A program made the position numbers and the translations under genes. Below are positions 1-12,139 of a stretch of 64,000 nucleotides of DNA, piece by piece. Below the pieces are notes generated by a model. That model was given only the letters and a program-made list of their open reading frames with translations, searched no databases and was not told where the DNA came from. The stretch's first letter is position 1. The number at the start of each line of letters is the position of its first letter. The stretch is from Paragonimus westermani (Eukaryota > Platyhelminthes > Trematoda > Plagiorchiida > Troglotrematidae), in assembly GCA_008508345.1 (NCBI GenBank), contig QNGE01000829.1, forward strand, positions 98,219-162,218, in the 5' to 3' direction.

Positions 1-2160
1 GTTGACTTTTTCTCAGAGAGTCACCCTCTAAACTCCGTACAGGTTTCGCGTAGGGCCAAAACCCAATGTATTCAAGCAAATCACTTCAGTCTTATCACAA
101 CTGTCCACTATCATTGTTCAATAATTGAGACAATCAACGCTGGTTTGTTCCTAATTGTGTCGTTTTGGTCACCGGTTATTGAACTACCGAGAGGACATGT
201 CGGTACATTTGGGTGCTGACCGAACATAATTAGGTTGGAGGCACGGCACACTTTTCGGGAGATTACGCTGATCCATCAGCTGATATCATGAGAAATATAC
301 AGATAGTAGACGTTAGTTTTCATCAGGTTGGTTGAGAATCGTTAATCTCATTTGAGTGAGGGTGGTTTGGACTTTGTGGACGCTCGGGCGAACAGATTAA
401 TTTGTGTGTGCCCAGCTGCAATCGCTGATTGCACCAGTGTGAATGTGTGCAAATATGGTGTGTGGGCGATGATGACAGTGGTGGGGGGGAATTCTCCATT
501 CCTCTTTAAAAGGTGCTGTGACTGGAGAGCGTCAATTTGTACATGTGTACTGATGGGGGGCTAGAATCCATGTATCCACTCAGCCACGTGCTGGTAGGGC
601 TGGTCGTAGACAAAACCAGTTAGCCGGCATGTTAATCGTTCACGATTGATGGATCATTTAATCGACCAAGCCATACGGATGGAAGTATGGCTGTATGCAC
701 ACATAGAGCAAGACAATAGTTGTTACAACATGGAAGTCGCCATGGTTGCTGACCAACTGGGTAAGTAACTAATTCGGGGATAGCACCAGCGGAAATTAGG
801 ATGGTTTTCAGGTCTATCTGGTCTCCCCACCAGTAAGCTGACGACCAATCTGTGTGGGAGAATTTGAACTGATATCTTGGTTACTTGCATTAGTCTGACA
901 ACCTCGGTAGCTAGACGCTTTTTGGGCACATTTGAGATACCATCAGTAATGTATATCGGCGTTCAAATTGAAAAGTGACGCGTGCGCACAGTTTCCAATT
1001 GAAGCGATTGCCTCACATCAGGTTTTTCTGAATCTACCCATCTGAAAGGCCATCACTACTCGCTTGTGATTAGTGTTTAGGCTGACCGATCGATCACAGA
1101 GGAATTGCAACTATTCTTTAATTCATTGAGATCAATACACCTGTGGCTAGGACTTATCACTCAAACTGATTTCGTTAACTGTATCAGGTTCTAGATCATA
1201 GACTCCGGGTTGACAGATATGCCAAGACAGAAAGCTACAAAAATGGGCTTACCAAGATTATTGGTGTACCCCAAAATTTTGTCATGCCTCCTTTGACACA
1301 TAGTTGTCAACTTTATTCACCGAGAGGTCCAGTTGGTCAGCGCGTTATACATTGTCTGGTACTTTCGACTTGTCTAATTGACTAAGCTATTAGTTCAATA
1401 GTCACTCTAGCATAATATCTTGGTGAGACTAGAATGACGATGGTTAAAGATAGATAAATTCAAAAACATTCCAGCTCAGAGCGAGTTACAACTGAAAGGA
1501 CAACTGACTGAAACCTGAAAGTGAAAATGTTACACAGTGGTTTACCACAACAGCAGTTAAACCCAAAACCTGCGCTCTTATATTCGTATCATCCGGACGT
1601 AGAAAAACAACTGATCCGAACATAGTTCACAGGAGCGCACTTGAGTGTAATCATGACCGATGCTCATGGGAGGTCACGTATTTGAGTCACCAAATATTAG
1701 CCTGCACTCACATTGAGGGTTTATCAACTGCAATATCAAAAATCGACCTACAGAGTATAACAAGTTCAAAGAACCCGGGCTCATCGATCGCCAAACACAC
1801 CTTAGCAACGACTCACCTAATTGACCCCGTCAAAGATACTGTCCAAGATGCTGATGTATAATCACAACCCGAAACTGTTAGCGACTAGTGAGGCAATGCT
1901 AATCAAACAATATTGGCCAGTTTCTTGTGCTCGGAAGGAGCTGACGCAATCAAGCTCCTTGTCGTACTACTGGTTGCACATTTAGCGCGCATAAAAGGTC
2001 AGAACCACGTGGTAGGGTCGTTCACTTGTTGTTGCTATGTTCAGTTTGTAAAAAATATTTGGTTTTACCTAAGAGACTGATGAAAGCAAATAGAAATGTT
2101 GACGTCTTGTGATATTTCTTCTTTCTGTCTTGATTGAGTGGATGAGGGGAACTCAGTGTT
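1..2160. other. Intergenic or intronic DNA, no gene seen
   Basis: No open frame here has convincing splice borders or a recognisable domain. A stretch near 860-915 read on the minus strand has a tRNA-like B-box (GTTCAAATTCT) with a loose A-box upstream, so an old SINE of a different family is possible, but I could not match it to a second copy. Confidence 0.6.
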
Positions 2161-2514
2161 TTAAATATGAGATCTGTATGACTTTGTCTTGATGAATATG
2201 TTGGTGAACAAAACACAGACATTAGGAACTAGCGGAAGCAGACAAAAACTTCGTCGAACATATCGTGCTGTTGTGAACCGGGGACGCGGATGGCACAGAG
2301 GCTGTTTATTTGCGGAAACCGATATGCGAGTTATGCGTCTCAACCAGACCGCGCACAAAAACACTCATTTGCACACCACACTGATCCGAGGATGTTCCGG
2401 TCGCTTTGGACACCAAGTCTCAGTTCCGTCATGTGGCGGAAGCCGTTGCATGTGATGCTGCCCCCAAATGGTCCTGCATCTCTCCCATACTTGTCCCGCG
2501 ACCATTTCGATCCA

Positions 2515-2586
2515 TACTGACGCCTCGCTACTGAACAGTGGTGTAAGTAGTATAGTGCGACCGTCTACCCTCACTACAGTACGTCC
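2515..2586 (-). repeat. Solo gypsy LTR-start relic (70-bp conserved block, copy 1)
   Basis: Read on the minus strand this begins TGTAGTGAGGG and contains the conserved CTACTTACACCACTG and GTTCAG segments. The same block sits directly after the integrase tail at 24.17 kb, at the other end of that element at 27.5 kb, and alone at 58.7 kb. The position at 24.17 kb shows that it is the start of a short gypsy LTR. A weak hairpin (CACTGCT-GAAC-AGTAGTG in the better copies) lies inside. The DNA below it (2,160-2,514, minus) is open for some length but I recognise no gag motif. Confidence 0.55.
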
Positions 2587-2639
2587 CAAGATCAAACAAA
2601 CCCAAAACAAAAACCTATTCTTGATAGATTTTCTCAACT

Positions 2640-3654
2640 AGAGGTGGTTTTGTGACATTTAAAGAAGTACACTGATCGTGTGTTGTCTCCTTTGTCATAC
2701 TTTTAATTGCATATTCAAGTACCACTACTTATTACCCATACTGCAATGTCCGAGCACTACCAGCTGTTTAGTGGCGGAGAACGTTGAGTGGCAATTTGTC
2801 AAGCAGAAAAACTAGAACTCAAATCTCTAGAGTGACCGGAGAATGCCGGATGGATTCTGAGCCTCACACATCAAAGTCCACAAACCCGAATATTTAACGA
2901 CCTAGGAGAAGTTACTGATAAAACCCCCTACAGAACTAGGCTATCCGTACCATCTTTAAATATTACCTGATAATTGTGGGAGCTCTGACGTTTTCTGTTG
3001 TGGGTTACGCAATGAGCGGACCAAATCAAAAATCGTCTTGCACAGTGAAATGCGTGGACGAATCTTTGAGACCAAATTATTGGATAAAATGGAAGGGATG
3101 ACTTTGAAGTGCAGATGCAAATGAGCGTGACTGTAGGTGCTTGGGGCATTGTTATTGAGTGAGTAATTTATTCCACAACCAAATAAACCTTTTGGATAAT
3201 AAATCTTCAGATGTGATATGCGAGCACGCGTTTTTCGGTCACTTCCACGACCAGTCCTAATTAGTTGCATGAAATAGGTAGGTTGATAACTGTATAATCC
3301 AGGATCTCACGCACTCTGGTTTTAACTATGCTCAATTCGTTGGTTCACCGCATGATATCGAGCTAGTGTGACTGACAATTGTATACCCAAGTGCTTTCAC
3401 ATCCACGTCGCTCGATTGTGATTGTTAGTTGGTATTTAAGACAAACTCAAAATACGGCACTACCCAGATCGTCTACGTCTGTGGTAGAGGCTACGAACAA
3501 CATCAAAACAATGGCACCAAAATAAAGGTCATTGATTGAGCATTCTTAAGATAATTTTATTATTCATCTAGTTCAATGGGACCAATGCAACCGATTAAGG
3601 TAAATAAACCCGTCGGTACACATATTGGAGTGATTGAAAAATTAGTCTGTCTAC
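2640..3654. other. Non-coding stretch, nothing recognised
   Basis: Short open frames only, without matched splice borders or domain signatures. Probably the intron or downstream flank of the minus-strand exon at 3,655-4,058. Confidence 0.5.
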
Positions 3655-4058
3655 CTGTTCGCGATAGCGATTGCCTTCGTTCCAGCGCTGGCAGCCTCAA
3701 AACACAATTCCTCCACCTTTGAATTACTTTTGAGTATGAATCCTCCAGCTAAATTATCGCCAGTTTCCCGAATTCCATTGTTCACCTGAGAAGCGGCTGT
3801 GCAAGCGAGACATCTCAAATGGTCCATTGCATCGTTAATGAACGTTGCAGCATCTACATTAGCAGATCCGTAATAAGCTTGTTCAAAAACCAGTAGATCG
3901 TCGGTTAGTCGGTCAAGTGCTTGTGTTGCCGCGTAGTAAACAGTGGAACAACTATCTGGAGAAATATTGGCAAACGTATTTTCTAAATTGGTCTTCGAAT
4001 CAACACCGACTGACCAGTCCTCTGAAACACCCTTCACTTCCTTGCGCCCCATGCATCC
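3655..4058 (-). CDS. Internal exon of an unidentified helix-rich protein
   Basis: Read on the minus strand, a good acceptor (TCATCATTTCCAG) ends at 4,059 and the donor GTAGAC begins at 3,654. The 404-nt exon enters in phase 0 and leaves with two bases of a split codon (AAC AG). It codes for about 134 residues rich in Ala, Asp, Asn and Ser, with heptad-like helical runs (ATQALDRLTDDLLVFEQAYY, VEELCFEAASAGTKAIAIAN) and no membrane segment. The amphipathic, alanine-rich helices recall the bundles of rod-like cytoskeletal adaptors (talin, vinculin or dynactin type), but no diagnostic motif is visible and I do not assign a family. Codon choice, length and both splice borders make it one of the best host-exon calls in the window. 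Partner exons were not found, so the gene is partial here. Confidence 0.7.
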
Positions 4059-4059
4059 C

Positions 4060-6150
4060 TGGAAATGATGAGAAGTCAGTTTGATATTATTTGAAAAACA
4101 AAACGACTAATATACTAAAGGAAACTATGTATGTATATACGAAAAGGCACGCAAAATAATCAGTGTTCTCGCTGTTCATTATTCGCAGTGTGTGACAGCG
4201 TGCAGCAGTTCCTGATTTAACCAATAAGGACTGAGGAATATACCAGATTCTCGTACGGGTAAATGATACGAACAGTCTATATAAGCTTCCTTGAAGCTGG
4301 ACACAAATCACGTATTCAAAATCCAAGATGCTGTGTATTACCTTAATGTCCATTGACATATGAACATCTACTTTTCCCGTTTATAGGAGACACGGTTGAC
4401 TGATTTTAACCTGCCGGATTGGGACTCAATGAATTCTTGTGTTCCTGAAAGGAAACACAACAGTGTTTACGAGTGCCTTTATCCAAAGGTGGAGTTTTTA
4501 TTTGTGTTGGTTCCAATCAGACTTTATGGATGAGAACATGGTAGGTGTCATTCTCAGAATGGACCTTTTGGCTCAGACAGTGTTAGGGATCCAGTTTGGT
4601 AGACTAATACTTCATGAGCTGTCAAGACTATGGAAAGATATGGCTTGAAATTCAAACAAATACCACACACTCATCGTATGTAAATGTTTCCAATATAATC
4701 ATGCATAAAGCGGCTGCGACCTGAACGACCTTTGAAGCTAGCCGATAAAACACCGCAGTAGTTAGTGGCACACCATACAACGTCCGATGAAGACGAAATT
4801 ATATTTTACCAGGGAATCGAATGTCTGATTCAGTTGGAACGAGCCCTCATTAACAACTCGTTGTTTAACACAGAGTTTAGGAGAACGTCGGTTAATCCAC
4901 TTAAACGGATATTTTCACCTCGTCAATTTATAGTATCTCTAATGCATTCGCTAATATTCTCCACTGGTAGTATCGCAGACATCTGTCTTTCCATTAAAGG
5001 AATGGTTTACAATGCACACATTTGCTCAGTTATACACTGTGGACCAGCGACCTAGCCCATTCCTGCGCAAGATGTATCTAGATACTCGTTGTTCGATTCA
5101 ACGTTCCCAACTGTGAACAAGATGGCACTCCGTAGAAGCGTGTCTGATAAATGTGGAAGCTCACGAATGGCAACCGAGGCAGTGGCATTACGTAGTCCTT
5201 GTTGGTTTGGTCGAGTGTTCCTTGTGTTTATGGACCATCTGCGGCATCGTACATTGTTCAGTGTAGCTGCTGGTGTTGGAAGGATTTAATCTATAATAAT
5301 GACCTTCTCGTTTATGGCTTACTTCTTATCAACAAAAAAATAGTTTGCGAGAGCGAGCCATTTTCTTCATTGTAGGTGGCTCAACCTGACAGGAATGGCA
5401 TTTCGTTTTACGACATCAAACTGATACAAACGTAACACAGCGAGTAAGACAGTGTAACAAGGCTTATGTGAACACGATCGTCAATCCATACTCCTACTAT
5501 TTCAATGTGAGACCATAGTCTAAAAAGAAGTGTGCTCCGGATGACCCCATGCTGAACCGATTTCGCAATGAAAGACCGCATATTGAGGCAAGCTATGGGA
5601 ATACACATATGTAGTCCGTTTTAATGAGAAAAGAGTAATATGCTAATCGATATTAAACTATGCGCTATATGCAGCGTTACCACCGTATTGTTCCGCAGAA
5701 GCCTCTCAAGTGAAGGCAATATGCAAATAACGATTATTCAAACTCAGGAACACCTGATAAGTAAAACACCGTTATGATTACGGTTTTGTTTCGGTTCATG
5801 ACCAAAAAGGAGTCTTATAAGGAGAAACAATGCATCTTAGGAAAGGGTAATCGGCAAAAAGCTGTGTTGACATTTTTAAGAATTTCATCTTGTGAAAGTT
5901 TCTTATTCTTCCGCTTGAAGGAGCCCTAGCATAGGATGAACTTACAAAGATGAGGTCAGCTACTTCAGGTATTCATGTTTCAAGGTGAAATCTGTGATAT
6001 TTCTCACACTCCAGATGTGTTCGAGAAGCATTGCTTGAGCATTTCAGTAACAATTCGATAGGCTAGTGATGAGACGATCGGGCAACCTGATCATTGCTCA
6101 CAAGCGAGAGTGGTTGAGCGTTCACATTTGATCATTCGGTCGTGCCTAAT
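4060..6150. other. Intronic or intergenic DNA without supported genes
   Basis: Likely includes the intron upstream of the minus-strand exon at 3,655-4,058. A plus-strand open stretch at 4,765-5,055 starts acidic (TSDEDEIIFYQGIECLIQ), but its borders are not convincing. Confidence 0.45.
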
Positions 6151-6361
6151 GTGAGGTCAATGGCGCAGTGGTCAACACGGTTGCCTCATGATTGGAATGG
6201 CCGGAGTTTAAATCCCGGCCGTACCAGGGATATACACTACTGATGAGCTCTAATGAGAACGAAACTCGATTCCAGTGCTTGTTTTCGAAAGCAGCTGGCT
6301 GCAAAGTCTATCTGAATGCGGAGGCTGTGATCAAATGTGAGTGATGGTCAACTTGAAAATT
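6151..6361 (+). mobile_element. tRNA-headed SINE carrying a hammerhead ribozyme (copy 1)
   Basis: The 5' part is tRNA-like, with an A-box TGGCGCAGTGGTCAACACGG at 6,161-6,180 and a B-box GGAGTTTAAATCCC at 6,203-6,216, the internal RNA polymerase III promoter of a SINE. It is followed by a hammerhead motif (see 6,229-6,282) and a 3' body ending near GATCAAATGTGAGTGATGGTC. Four other copies share this order: 22.47-22.67 kb (+), 33.30-33.49 kb (+, head lost), 19.55-19.71 kb (-) and 52.91-53.05 kb (-). Schistosome SINEs are known to combine a tRNA-type promoter with a hammerhead; membership of the same family is an inference. It codes for no protein and would depend on a LINE for movement. Confidence 0.8.
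6229..6282 (+). ncRNA. Hammerhead ribozyme motif inside SINE copy 1
   Basis: The conserved core CTGATGA lies at 6,240-6,246 and GAAA at 6,261-6,264. Between them GCTCT-AATG-AGAAC forms stem II with one C-A mismatch. After GAAA a very short stem III (C-TCGA-, pairing weakened here) leads to the TC before the cut, expected after C6,272. Stem I can pair ACACTA before the core with CAGTG after the cut site, with one mismatch. The layout (core, stem II, GAAA, tiny stem III, cleavage at UC) is that of minimal hammerheads in retroelements, which often act as dimers. With mismatches in stems I and II, cis-cleavage of this copy may be slow. Confidence 0.75.
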
Positions 6362-9329
6362 CTGTAGGCGTTGGTTTGGTATGGTTCCAGAAGGGATCCT
6401 TCAGCTTAGTAAGCCTTAAACTGAGCTCCCTTATCACATATACAGCACCTTTTAGCTTGGCGCCGTAGGGCGTGAAGACTGTTCGCAAAAGGACATAGGT
6501 AGTTTGGTGATACGTCCTGGGACTAGACACTAACCAAGGTAGATTTCGCACAAGACCACCGTACTGTTGCTTTCCAGGTGAATTAAATTAGATTACAACT
6601 TAAAGATGGTTCCTGTACAGCTATGAGAAAATTGCTTCATTAGTGGATGAACTGAATTCATAAGCACATTTTTGCTTGCAAACGAGTTTCTTGGGCAGAA
6701 TTGTTCCTTCTTTGGGAGCTATTCTTGAAGAAAGCACTGTGTCGCCTTGTATAACTCGCTAACGAGATTCTTCTTCAGGACTACTGATAACCTTTGAGAA
6801 AGTCTACTTCATACTTTCCGCAGCTAAGTTTACCGTTCAGCAATTAGAGAATCGACACTTCTAAATGAAAGGTTTACTAACAGGGCTTACTCAAAAATAG
6901 ATCTACTCGAGCAGGGTTATCGAACGGTGCCAAAGCACCGCCGCTCGTACAGGAGTTTGCCGGAATTTCCGACCTAATCGCCACTATAACTGGTGCTTCA
7001 GAATCATCGATATTGCAGTAATTCACTGGGATTCTCGAGCTTCCTTCATACCGCCTAAACCATCTTTTATTTTGTATAACCGTGGCAGAAACACTGTGCT
7101 GTACAACAGTGGAAAGCGTTCCCTTTCATGGGACTGATGCCCAACTCAATGCACTTTCTTGTTTCAAGCTGTTAATGGCTGCTTTTCCTTTTATGTCCAT
7201 TTTTGATGAAACTCGCAGAACGCTGGTTTTAAATGTTCGGGTTAAAGCACTTCTATCTTAACTTCAGCAGTGACAGGAAAGGATCATTCCGTGTACTTCC
7301 TGGACACTCTCTGATATTGAAGACATGTTGGTGTTCGGCAGACCTTTTACGTTGCACACCCACACACCTGCACTGGCTAGTCTTATGAGCCATAGAATTA
7401 AGGATCACAAGCCGCTTCGCGTCTGTTATTAGTAGGTCTGTTTTCTTAATTACAGCTTCACTACAAAATACTGACCTAGCTGGTGAAATCAGATAGCCGA
7501 TACATTTTCCCGTATATTGCCACCAGACAAAGAATAACTAATTAACAACGGCGCACAGATGGCTTGCCTTGGCGTTGTTCAGTTTCATACAATAACTCGA
7601 GAACGGCTGTGGTGCGCAATGCAGGCAGCTGGCGAACTTAAACATTTGAGACGATTTAGCTTTTCCCAGATGGCCTACCAAAAGTATCACCAATGAACCC
7701 AAGTGCTTTTACTTCTTGTGGATCTAGTTATCTGTAGTCATGGAATTGATTACTCGTGGATGTCGTTCTTGTCAGTCACCTGCTCTAAGACAGGAGATTT
7801 TACTGTGTCCACAACGGACATCCTGGAATGAGCAGAACACAACATCGCACCAGCGAATGATTCTGGTGTCTACAATAGTTCTTATGTATCGTAGTCATCG
7901 TGAATAACTGTGGTCCTGGTCAGCGCTCTGATAAGACTACCAAGCCCATGCCGTCATCCGTACAGTCCGTGGAATACTGTAACACCACGGTCAAAATTTG
8001 CCGTTGACATAATGGGGCAATTTACACCAACTCCAGTGCACCAGAAAGATATGCTGATAAATAACCTGAAGCGCATATAGCAGAAGTTAGTGCACTCACT
8101 CTAATTCACTGGTTCTAACGGTTTTTTGCACATTCAGGAGTAGCGGTAGACATTGCTCCTGATGACGCCGCGCAATTCGCAGACTATAATTCTAGTCAGT
8201 TTCTCAGTCGGTATGATGTACAACACATGCAGAGTGGTCCCCATGATCCGACGTTCAACGGTGTACGGGAACGCCTGAATCATATCCTGAATAGGGCATT
8301 TAAACTCTATCACACGGAGGGTGGAAGTGGGATGATTTTTGCTTGGCGGATAATTGACACCGCACGAGTCATCACAGCGCAACGGACAGAATGGTTGCCT
8401 AACCAATGTTTGTGATAACCTTAGGTGTAAAAATAAATGCAGCTCATTTGTTTACATGCGGAACCAAATAGACAGGGATGAGAAAGCGATAGGATTCTTC
8501 GAGCACACATGTGAAAACGGCGAAAAATACTGGCTCCAGTGAAGTGCGTTCGTTTGGGTAATCAGGAGGTTAATAAGAGGCAGCCAACATTTCAGCACCG
8601 ATTGCAATAAAACAGTCCCTAAGACCCGGCACTTAGCATCACGTTAACGGTAAGCGGATAACTGCAAGGCGCTGCGCAATGGTGTAATCCCGTCATTTGT
8701 ACCAGTCGATGCGCTATGAACCCAGTTACCGGTCGGTCACCAGTCTAGGTAATTAGGCCTGTAACTTCCATACAAACTACACTCGCCCCAGCGAAGTGAT
8801 GTTGCATGCGTAATTCGTCGAACAGTTATCAATCTCTCATGCCACTGTATTACCACGTGGCCACATGGGCTTCATTACGTTTCCTACGCGTGATGCATAC
8901 ACCTACCCGTGGATTGATGCGAAGTAAAGATCTTCAGGGTCACCCCGTCTGCTGACTTCCATCGTGGTCGACGTGGTCGGCATGTGCACATCTTCGTTCG
9001 TGTGAGACGTAATAGTGTGCGCACTTTGCCCACTGGTTCACTATGCAGCGAGGACACAGTGGCAAGCATAGATTGTTGTGCTACTGCTCTGGTCGTGGTT
9101 GAGGCTTGAAAAAAGCTTTAATTAAAGAAAGCGTATTCATCGGTCAAGCACCTGTAATGAACGTGCCCACTGTTATTCCTGGTCTAATAAACAGTGCATT
9201 TGTTCGACCTGTGGCACATGTAATTCATTATTGCTTTCATTGACGTTATGCTCAGATATACCAGTAGTAATTTTGAACAATCTTTATTCACGATTTCTAT
9301 ACAGGAGCTGGTGGTTTTTATTGTTTTAA
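6362..9329. other. Non-coding stretch, no gene or repeat recognised
   Basis: Read on both strands. Open frames are short and lack splice borders or motifs. No sequence here could be matched by eye to another place in the window. Confidence 0.5.
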
Positions 9330-9379
9330 TTACTTCTTAACTTTTTTACTTAAGTACTTTCTCAATATTGTATGGAAAA

Positions 9380-9650
9380 GGTTTTCTGAAGGGGGAAGTC
9401 CAGAATTCTGATGTTCGGGTGAGCTTTGGCTCGAAACCGATTTTGTGTGGTCATGAACCACTTCCGGTTTGACGATAAGGCCGGTCATAAAAGACAACGA
9501 AGCGATGGTCGACGCATTCAAATGCAAAGTATACTAGAAGATTTCATGAAAAAGTGTAGAAATATTCACACCCATACGATCAACAGGCAACTAACGTTAG
9601 TAAGAGCCCATTGTTGGCCCTCAATTGAGAGGGCAGTGTGTTACTTTTGA
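9380..9650 (+). pseudogene. piggyBac-like transposase relic
   Basis: The frame reads MARNRFCVVMNHFRFDDKAG and, after a gap of 23 residues (QMQSILEDFMKKC in between), THTINRQLTLVRAHC. Known piggyBac transposases have an M-x-R-N-R-F, L-R-F-D-D-K, D-x-F, V-D-E-Q-L, F-R-G-R-C order in this part of the DDE domain (DDE_Tnp_1_7). The match in order and spacing is good over about 65 residues. The catalytic aspartate of the VDEQ motif is replaced (INRQ), and homology stops after RAHC with a stop codon at 9,648. No terminal inverted repeats or TTAA duplicates were identified. It is a fragment without transposase activity. Confidence 0.65.
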
Positions 9651-11951
9651 AGGAAAACTGAAAATGGTGACAGATTTTTCTCGTAGTCTACAAGTGAACC
9701 ATACACAACATTTGGATATTACCGTACACCATTAGCTTGAGCTGGTTACCACTCCTTGATTCAAGCCTGCCTCTGATGTCAAAAAGTCATCACTTGCTTA
9801 TTCCTGTTGACCATGATTAGAAAAACGCAACACTATGCTATCCCCTCTATAGTATTCGTCTACACACGATCAAAAACCTTACTTTAGTGAGACAGTACTG
9901 GACAGTGTGTTTGCTCAGAGTTGGTACATCAGTCAGAACTGACTGAATCTATTAGGTACGGGCAATTGCCATTTACAGCTAGAGCTTTGCTGTTCTACCC
10001 GAGGGTCAACATTATTGTCAAGCATAGATAAGAAGCGAGCAAACCATTAACATATAAACCATCACTTTACAGAAGTCGCACAAAATGTTGCCCGTGGACA
10101 GCGATAGTCGCAAAGCAGTCTCAGATATTGCATTACATTCCAAGACGATGGCCATTTTGAATCCCTCTAGTGTTTGTGGACGTTCTCTGCAGACCTTGCG
10201 TTTAAGGTAGCCTCAAAGAAAAGCAATTCCAGTGGAGTAGTACATGGCTACCATGGAAGGCCACTCCTTTAGTTTGCCCGGACCGATCAATCAACGCAAG
10301 AATGTTTCACCCAGATATCCTCATAACATAAATTACGGTGTGGTGTTGCGTCGTCTTATAAAAGTGAGACATATTCAGGCACTGGTAAAAACTTCTGTTG
10401 AGGCATTTGGAAACAAGAATGCCCAGCGTGTAATTGAATATTTGAAAAGGAACCTTATCTGTGAAGTTTTCATTAAAAAAACAAAAGACTTGCTAACCAG
10501 TGCTCTAACAACTTCTGCTAAAACTCTAAACTTTGGGCCATGTTGTTATCTAATTGGTGCAGCCCGATGGAGGTTGTCCGTGTGGTAAAGTACGGGTTAT
10601 GCACCATTCGACTTAGCCTGAATATTGATTTTTCACCAAATACTCTCAAGTATATATATTTGTATCTTCCCGTCCAATAAATATCGTGTTCAAAATGTGT
10701 TTATCCATATCCGGCATCCGATGCTCATGTACAGCGAACAGCGGACTTCGTTATGGTACATTCATAATCGATCCGATAAACTTTATTTCAGGAGCGGTTG
10801 TTTACACTTCGTAGAACACCACGTGCGAAACAGTCACCTATCGATGTACACGGTCAATCTTATTGTACAAGTCATAAAATATCTACCGTTGCAACAAGCT
10901 TCTCTTCATTCTTGAGGACGGATTTTCAGGGTAATCAATCGCGTACCTACAGAATTTCAATCACACGTTGAATTTTCATCACCAGTTCAGTATGCAGTTC
11001 AGCTGTCAGATTAACAATACATCGTCCCCTCAGTCTCAGTGCAGCATTACGATCTGGCTCCAGAGTGGCAATTCGTACAGCCTATGTTGTGCAGACCGAC
11101 CTCTCTGGAAATTGACCCGATCAAGATCTGATCCAACACAACCTAACCTAAGGGATTGGAAACATCTTTTTTGGATTAGTCGATCAAAGTAATCAAAGCC
11201 AACTGATACCTGCACATAACACTCACCACAAGTGGATTGCGCTACGTCAGTGGTGGTGCCACGAACACACCACATGCCCAGTGTAAATCTGAAGGTATAG
11301 GACTTGCAGGTGTGGGAGCGGTGGTCTTTATGATCTAACCGGTCAACGCTGGTTAGTCATTTGGTAGGGTAGTATGAAAGTGAAGCCCTTATGCATTGGA
11401 AACGAAAAACAGGTTCCTATACCAGGACATAGTCTTAGGAAAAAATATAGAAAATCTGAAATAACAAGTAGTTCAATATAGGACTGTGTGTTGTTGCACT
11501 TAAGTCAAGACGACGAAGAGAAGCCAAATTTGAAGTTGGACAGAAAAATGAACAAAGTTGAAAGAATCGTCAATATAATCAATGAATCGAATTAGCCTGA
11601 TCTTGGAAAACGATTGATCCTATCACTTGCGGTATATGAGAAATAAATTCTAAGAGGGTAACCATTGGAAAAGGTTCCTCAAAGCAATTTCAAAACATGG
11701 GCTGATTTCGGGTGAGCTGAAGGCTCCCAAAATAGTATTTTCTGTGTATTTCATACATACTTGTTCCACAAAGTATTTTAGAACTGGGAAATGCAAATGA
11801 GGAAGTGAAAGCATCTTACAAACCCACAAAGAAGTTTGTTATGGACGTCAGCCTTCGAAGACTACATCATCCAGATTGTTGAAGGATCGGAAAAATATCA
11901 CAGATTCAGTCTAGACGTGTAGAGAGAGAAAGTATAACGCTGTGGTTGCAG
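9651..11951. other. Mostly non-coding; one weak plus-strand open frame
   Basis: A plus-strand frame at 10,244-10,588 starts with a clear ATG (MATMEGHSFSLPGPINQ) and codes for 114 residues with a basic helical middle (VIEYLKRNLICEVFIKKTKD). It has no recognisable domain and no convincing splice signals, so I leave it as a possible gene fragment only. The rest holds nothing I can support. Confidence 0.35.
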
Positions 11952-12031
11952 CTCCATATGTCTACCGTCCACCGCCTGCCTACGATGACGTTGAGTGTGA
12001 TTCGCAAAGCTGCGCCACTGCACTTGATTGA
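11952..12031 (+). CDS. Possible last exon ending in a PPxY-containing tail
   Basis: An acceptor (CTGTGGTTGCAG) precedes a short frame that reads PYVYRPPPAYDDVECDSQSC and ends with a TGA at 12,029-12,031. A canonical AATAAA lies 103 bases downstream at 12,134-12,139. PPAY is a PPxY motif, which binds WW domains and in membrane proteins recruits Nedd4-type ubiquitin ligases or sorting machinery; the acidic and cysteine residues nearby would suit a cytosolic tail. The polypyrimidine tract is weak and upstream exons are not visible, so this is a candidate. Confidence 0.4.
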
Positions 12032-12133
12032 CATCGAACATGACAGAAGGAGCCGTTCGGCCGACGGTTCACATTCTACATCCTTGTTTATTCGGGGGAT
12101 GTTTGTTTAGTAACGTCTCATAGTATGTCTGCA

Positions 12134-12139
12134 AATAAA
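12134..12139 (+). terminator. Polyadenylation signal AATAAA after the PPxY exon
   Basis: Canonical hexamer 103 bases after the in-frame stop at 12,031, followed by a T-rich tract. It supports reading 11,952-12,031 as a terminal exon, but AATAAA is common by chance in DNA of this composition. Confidence 0.3.

Noticed and set aside
723..930. Second SINE family on the minus strand
   Set aside because: A B-box-like GTTCAAATTCT is present, but I found no second copy, no clear A-box and no tail, so it stays a remark.
4765..5055. Plus-strand gene with acidic start
   Set aside because: No signal or domain, no good splice borders, and the composition beyond residue 30 looks random.
6151..6225. tRNA gene
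   Set aside because: A- and B-boxes are present but the cloverleaf stems do not close and the sequence continues into a repeated body found at four other places, so it is a SINE head.
10244..10588. 114-residue plus-strand gene
   Set aside because: A clear ATG and moderate length, but no domain, promoter or splice evidence; noted only within a gap entry.
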